A stretch of DNA of 64,000 nucleotides from positions 57,737,788-57,801,787 of the forward strand of contig NC_077232.1 of the NCBI RefSeq assembly GCF_027887165.1, written 5' to 3'. The first letter of the stretch is position 1. Each line of letters begins with the position of its first letter. The notes under the pieces are model-generated. The model had not been told where the DNA came from, ran no database searches, and saw only the letters and a program-made list of their open reading frames with translations. Below are positions 58,191-64,000 of this stretch, piece by piece. The DNA comes from Monodelphis domestica (taxonomy: Eukaryota; Chordata; Mammalia; Didelphimorphia; Didelphidae). The translations under genes were made by a program, and so were the position numbers.

Positions 58191-59052
58191 CAATCTAGCT
58201 TGGCTCACTAAAAACTGTAGTGGATAATAATTGAGGACACAATCTGAGCTATACAATTTATTTGCAACATACATAATCAATGAGTCAATAAAAAGACCTT
58301 GAAAAAAAGAGAAACAGATTTCTATGTATTAAAAACAATTAATCAAATAACAAAAAGAAAATAATTAAACAGAATACAAAATTAGGTTAATTTGATTTCT
58401 TATTGGAGGAAAGTTTGGTATTTTCCAAATTAGGACAGAGAAGACAAATAAATACAATTTCCTAAAATCAGAAAAAGGCATTCTACTTTCCCTAAGTGTT
58501 TATATTCAAATCAAAGGAATATAGAAACAATGATTGACCAATATGAGACCAATTTTTCAGACAAGAGATATAGGTTACTTAAGATATTAGTTGTAAGGAA
58601 ACTCCTTGTATCAATCTTTGGATCCAACTGGGTTTCTGGTCAATCTCAATTCCTACATTATCCTCTTGGGCAAGATGTTGATGTGTGACTGGAGGCAAGT
58701 AACAGTTCATTGGATTTGGACTGGTTGAATGACAGAACCTTAAGATATAATTGAAAGTTGAGATCAACTTAGATGGAGGTCTTCAGTGGAATGCCCTAGA
58801 TATTCATTCTTGGGCTTGTGGATATTTAAAGTTTATAATAAAGACTTCAAAGAATAATTAATGGCACACTTTTCAAACTTTCAGAAAAACGGATCTGGGA
58901 ATAATAGCTAATATAATGGATAGTAGAATTAGTATTCATAGCTCCACATATTAGAATTATAGCTCTATATAAATCAAATCACACCCACAGTGATAAGTAA
59001 ACTCTTACATTTGTAAGGATTAAAAAAATTAAGGTTGGACTAAATATATGAG
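58191..59052. other. No gene or clear repeat seen
   Basis: AT-rich unassigned sequence between the RTE fragment and the LTR-like block. Confidence 0.45.
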
Positions 59053-59750
59053 TGTGGTCACCAAAATTAATATATCTCAAGTCAAAATTACTTTATAGCA
59101 GTATTTATTTACAAAATAGAAGCAAAGAGAGAGTGAAAGTAAAGAAATGATAAAGAGGCTAGAGAAGGTATCTTTCCTATCACACTAGATAATTACTGTG
59201 ACCCAGTTTGAACCAGTCAGGGCTTGCTAACCCTCCACTGGAAGATCCTAAGTCAGAGATTCTGGTGGTGAATAAAGCAAGGGTTCCAGTCATGAGACTT
59301 CCTCCAAGGCAGGAAGCTAGTCCCTCCAGGAGCCAAGAAAGGAGTTAGCCCTTTTCACTCACCCATGTGGTAGTCCAAAGAGAAGATCCAAGATCAGTCT
59401 TACCAGAAGCAGTCTGAGGTCCCAAGTTAGAGCTCTTCCAAGGCCAAGTTTGAAGAATAAAGAGCTGGTCACAGGAATTTGCCACTACTTTTAAAGACCC
59501 TTCTTTGCATCACTTCCTGTGCCTTCCTTCCACTTTATTTGGACCAATCACAGTTTTAGAATTTTCTTAGGACTGTCCAGGGGGAAGTCAGTTATTTCTG
59601 AGTTGTCACTCACTTTAACACATGAGTTGTAGACCTCCTCCCACTTAAGCTTAAAGTGGGGGTATATATGCTCTGGTCATTAAATCTAAAAGTGGGCAGA
59701 GAAGAGTTAATCTCACCTTCACACACCTGGGTTAAAAAATCAACCTCACA
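59053..59750 (-). mobile_element. Probable solo LTR of an endogenous retrovirus (fossil)
   Basis: About 700 bases bounded by TGTGAGGTTG on the minus strand and GGTGACCACA at the other end (TG...CA). It includes promoter-like and polyadenylation-like stretches. No viral coding sequence adjoins it, and I see no clear target duplication. Family unassigned; it looks moderately old. Confidence 0.55.
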
Positions 59751-59882
59751 ATTATAAGATGCAGGAAGTATAGATAGATAATAATGATAAAAATGAACTG
59801 GGAATTTAGTAAATTATATGAGTCAACAGCTGGGGAAACAAAAATGCCAAAATGCTGTCCTAGGCTACATTAAGAAAGCCAA
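59751..59882. other. Short unassigned spacer
   Basis: Unassigned sequence between the LTR-like block and the start of the L1. Confidence 0.4.
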
Positions 59883-61980
59883 GGTGGGACTTCCATGCTA
59901 AGATGGCCACAGAGTAGAAGCAAGGGTTTTCTTCTCCTTACCACCGACTGATATAAAGCACCTCAAAAGAATAAAAATCAAAATCAGATGAGTAAAGAGG
60001 TTCTACTGTAGGGCACAGCCTTGAAGGTAGGCAAGGTTTGGGCATTTCCATGCTATAAGGGGGTAAAATTACTCCTACCAAAGCATGAACTGATCACCCC
60101 TCCCCTACACCAGCTATGGCCACAAGAATCAAAGCAAGTGTGGGACAATCTCTCTAGGTTCTTCAGGGGTTGGCTGAGGACAGTACAGACTTATCCCTGA
60201 GATCAGTGAGACTTGGGACCCCAGGAGGCTGAGGAATATGGAGCTTGAACACAGAGATAGAGCAGAGAGGAGCTGCCCACAGCAGACACGGCAGACTGAA
60301 AAATAGCCTCAGGGAAAAAAAAAACACTCTGTAGCTAGATACACAGAGAACCTGCCAGAAAAACAGAAGACTACAGAGGAGACAAACAAGCAAACACATC
60401 CAACCTTTCAAAAAAATGGAAATTGGTCAAAGCTCTCCAGTAACTCAAATTGGAGTTTAAGAACCAAGTAAGAAAGATAGAAGAAATGTGGCAAGAAAAG
60501 TTGTTCAAAAAGAAAATAACAGTTTAAAAAGAATCTCCCACTTGGAAAAAGAAGGCCAGAAATCAAATGAAATGATAAGCAAATTGAAGACCAGAAATGA
60601 CCTGCTGGAAGCCATGAAAAGCATGATAGACCAAATCAAAAAGGAAAATCAAAAGATCATAGCTTTAAAAACTAGAATTGAATAAGTAGAAGCTAATGCT
60701 CTCACAAGACAGCAAGAATTAATAAAGCAAAGTCAAAAGGATGGCAAAATAGAAGGAAACATGAAATATATCATTTTAAAGAAGACTGATCTGGAAATAG
60801 GCCCAAGAGAGAATTTGAAAAACATAGGTCTACTTGAAAACCTAAAAATAAACAGAAACTTTGACATCTTATTACAAGAAATTATCCAAGAAAACTGCCC
60901 TGATATTCTTGAATAAGAGGGCAAAATAGACATTGAAAGAGTCCATAGATCACCCTTTACATTAAATCCTCAAAAGACAACCCCCAAAAATGTAATTACC
61001 AATTTTGAGAACTTCCAAGCTAAAGAGAAATATTACAAGAAGCCAGAAAGAGAAAATTCAGATATTAAGGAGCACCAATCAGGTTCCACAGGATCTGGCA
61101 GCCTGCATACTAAATGACTGTAAGGCTTAGAATATAATATTTAGAAAGGCAAGAGAACTTGGTCTACAACCAAATATCATCTACCCATCAAACTAGACTA
61201 TATACTTCCAGGGTAAAATATGGGCATTTAACAAAATAGAAGATTTCCAAGTATTTGTAAAGAATAGACCAGAACTAAATAGAAAATTTAATGTCCAAAT
61301 TTAAAAATCAAGAGAAACATTGAAAGCTAAAAAAGAAAGAGGGGGGAAATGTTTTAAGGGATTCAGTAAGGTCAAATTGTTTATATTCCCATATGGAAAA
61401 ATTATATTTGTAACTCTCAAAAACTGCATTCACTATCATAGTAGTTAGGAAAATTATTAGTTAGAGATTAGAGTGCTAAGTGGTAAAGATAATATATTTT
61501 TAAAAAAGAAAGAAAAGGGGGAAGAATAGAAGATGGCACCAAGAGAAACTTGAAGGAATAAAAAAACAGGATAATTTATACCTAAATAAAGAGGTACATA
61601 GGAGGGGGAGGGGAAGGATACTGTTAGAAGGAGGAAAGGAAGAGAGTGCTAATAGGTAATACTTAAACCTTACTCTAAGTGGAATTATTTTGAGAGGGAA
61701 GAGCATCTAGATCCATTGGAGTATTAAATTCTATCTTACCCTACAGAGAAGTTGAGAGGGAAAAAACAAGAGGAGGGAGTAAGGGGGGTACCAAAAGGGG
61801 GAGAAAGAGATGGGGGAGAGAATTTAATAAACCCTAAAGAAAATAGGGGGGAATAAGAAGGAAGGGGGTGGGAAAGGAAGTTAAAAAAAGGTGGGGATTA
61901 AGGGGACTGATTAAAAATAAACAATGGTGTAGAAAGAAATAGTGAAAGAAGGCAATGCAAAATTAGGAGAGGATATCAAA

Positions 61981-64000
61981 ATGATGGGGAATCCACAGGT
62001 GGTAATCCTAACTCTGAATGTGAATGGGATGAAATCACCCATAAAATGGAAGCAAATAGCAGAGTGGATTAGAAACCAAAATCCTACCACATGTTGTCTA
62101 CAAGAAACACACATCAGGCAGGTAGACACATACAGGGTAAAGGTAAAAGACTGTAGCAAAATCTATTGGGCATCAACTAAGAAAAAGAAGGCAGGAGTCT
62201 CAATCAAGATATCTGACAAAGGGGGGCAGCTGGGTAGCTCAGTGGAGTGAGAGCCAGGCCTAGAGATGGGAAGGATTATGTTCAAATCTGGCCTCAGACA
62301 CTTCCTAGCTGTGTGACCCTGGACAAGTCACTTAACCCCCATTGCCTAGCCCTCACCACTCTTCTGCCTTAGAAACAATACACATTATTGATTCCAAGAC
62401 AGAAGGTAAAGGTTTAAAAAATGATATCTGACAAAGCCAAAGTAAAATAGATCTGATTAAAAGAGATAAGGAAGGAAATTACATCCTGATAAAAGGTAGT
62501 ATAGACAATGAGGATATATCAGTACTCAACATGTGTGCACCAAATGGTATATCATTCAAATTTTTAAAGGAGAAACTATTGGAGCTTAAGGAGAAAATAG
62601 ATAGTAAAACTATACTAGTGGGAGACTTGAACCTTCCTCTATCAGATCTACATTAATCAAACCATAAAAAACCATAAAACCATAAAAAATCAAACCAAAA
62701 AAAACATAAATAAGAAAGAGATAAAAGATATGAATGGAATCTTGGAAAATTTAGAGTTAATAGATATATAGAGAAAAATAAATAGGGACAAAAAGGAATA
62801 CACTTTCTTTTCAACAGCACTTGGCACATTCACAAATACTGATCATGTACTAGGGCATAAAAACATTAGAAACAAATGTAAAAAAGCAGAAATAAAATGC
62901 AACCTTTTCAGATCAAAATGCAATAAAAAATAATAATTGGTAAGGGTACATGGAGAGGCAAATCAAAAATTAATTGGAAATTAAATAATATGATTCTCCA
63001 AAATTGGTTGGTTAAAGAACAAATCATAGAAACAATTAATAATTTCACTGAAGATCATGACAATGAGGAGACATCATATCAAAATCTATGGGATGCAGCC
63101 AAAGCAGTACGCAGAGGGAAATTTATATCCCTGAGTGCATATATTAAAAAAATCAAAGATGGAAGAGATCAATGAATTGGGAATACAAATTAAAAAACTA
63201 GAAATTTAAAATCCCCAGATAAAAACTAAATTAGAAATCCTAAAAATTAAAGGAGAAATAAATAAAATTGAAAGTGAAAGAATTAATAAATAAGACTAGA
63301 AACTGGTACTTTGAAAAAACAAATAAAATAGACAATGTACTGGTTAATCTTATTTAAAAAAAGGAAAGAATAAAACAAAATTAACATTACCAAAAATGAA
63401 AAGGGTGACCTCATCTCAAATGAAGGTAATTATTAAGAACTATTTTACCCAATTACATGGCAACAAATATGTCAATCTAGATAATATGGATGAATATTTA
63501 CAAAAATATAAGCTGCCTAGATTTACACAAGAAGAAATAGAATACTTAAATAATCCCATATCAGAACTAGAAATGGAACAAGTCATCAAAGAACTCCCTA
63601 AGAAAAAATCCCCAGGGCCAGATGGATTCACAAGTGAATTTTAGCAAACATTTAAAGAACAACTAATCCCAATATTATACAAACTATTTGACAAAATAAG
63701 CAAAGAAGGAGTTCTTTTATGACACAAAATTTGTACCGATTCTAAAGCCAGGCTGATCAAAAACAGAGAAAGAAAACTACAGACCAATCTCCTTAATGAA
63801 CATAGATGCAAAAATTTTAAAAGGACACTAGTAAAAAGACTCCAGCAAGTGATCATAAGGGTTATTCACTATGATCAGTTGGGCTTTATACCAGGAATGC
63901 AAGGATGGTTTAATATTAGGAAAACCATTCACATAATTGACCATATCAACAACCAAACCAATAGAAATGATATGGTTATCTCAGTAGATGAAGAAAAAGC
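61981..64000 (+). pseudogene. L1 ORF2 (endonuclease and reverse transcriptase), degraded
   Basis: The first 80 codons are open: MMGNPQVVILTLNVNGMKSP, then NPTTCCLQETHIRQVDTYRV, with the LNVNG and QETH motifs of the L1 endonuclease. The SINE at 62221 interrupts it. RT sequence appears at 63396-63644 ([20 protein letters not shown]) and at 63830-64000 (DQLGFIPGMQGWFNIRKTIH, MVISVDEEKA, just before the expected AFD motif). Frames shift repeatedly between these blocks. Confidence 0.9.
62221..62422 (+). mobile_element. Young marsupial SINE (SINE1-like) inside the L1
   Basis: GGGGGGCAGCTGGGTAGCTC...poly-A, flanked by a perfect 13-bp duplication GATATCTGACAAA at 62208-62220 and 62423-62435. It therefore inserted after the L1. 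Confidence 0.95.

Larger units (their letters stand above)
59883..64000 (+). mobile_element. L1 with 5' end, broken ORF1 and ORF2, running off the window
   Basis: It starts near GCTAAGATGGCCACAGAGTA, the usual L1 5' sequence. After a 500-base 5' UTR, ORF1 occupies about 60410-61345: coiled coil (ISHLEKEGQKSNEMISKLKT), RNA-recognition region (LLQEIIQENCPDILE, then TPKNVITNFENFQAKEKYYK) and C-terminal domain, with in-frame stops at 60683 and 60913 and more in the last part. A 640-base purine-rich inter-ORF spacer follows. ORF2 begins about 61981 with the endonuclease and continues through RT to the window edge. A SINE splits the endonuclease, and many stops and frameshifts show it is dead. Confidence 0.92.

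Overview
The window looks like nuclear DNA of a marsupial, most likely a didelphid such as the gray short-tailed opossum. The evidence is many copies of a tRNA-related SINE whose body reads GGCAGCTGGGTGGCTCAGTG...GTCACTTGACCCCCATTGCC, MAR1-like SINEs, old MIR/THER1, L2 and CR1/L3 repeats, several generations of L1, an RTE (BovB-like) LINE fragment and AT-rich, CpG-poor sequence. Species assignment is inference; repeat family names are by recognition, not by a library search.

Only two protein-coding genes are supported. Both are intact, intronless-coding class II olfactory receptors of the OR5P type (314 codons each, 43815-44759 and 54507-55451, + strand, about 87% identical proteins). Each ATG lies 9 bases after a matching splice acceptor. 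They sit in a tandem segmental duplication: the 33.0-36.2 kb region upstream of the first gene matches 49.4-51.2 kb upstream of the second. Both copies keep an EBF/Olf1-type site beside a homeodomain-type site, with a TATA-like box about 160 bases further on and then a GTAGG splice-donor candidate. I read these as candidate promoters and 5' noncoding exons. A fragment at 48.8-49.4 kb may be the remains of a third unit.

The rest is repeats. 1-13 kb: SINEs, L2, CR1/L3 and L1 tails. 13.2-18.36 kb: a mosaic of L1 pieces, nearly all on the minus strand. 18.36-20.50 kb: an unusual 2.1-kb array of 18-bp CACGTG-bearing minisatellites and five copies of a 90-100 bp core. The left half is in one orientation and the right half in the other, as in a foldback element. 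20.50-21.70 kb: a 1.19-kb segment that is an approximately 98% identical inverted copy of 593-1784; both arms carry the same SINE insertion. 21.8-28.8 kb: minus-strand L1s, two of them reaching their 5' ends. 28.8-43.8 kb: SINE, CR1/L3, L1, L2 and a long CTA/CTGCTA microsatellite. 44.8-59.9 kb: repeats around the second receptor, an RTE fragment and two LTR-like fossils. 59.9-64.0 kb: a plus-strand L1 with a 5' end, broken ORF1 and ORF2, and a young SINE inside it, running off the window.

The most unusual object is the CACGTG foldback-like array with its linked 1.2-kb inverted duplicate. The most biologically useful observation is the conserved EBF/homeodomain element upstream of both receptor genes.
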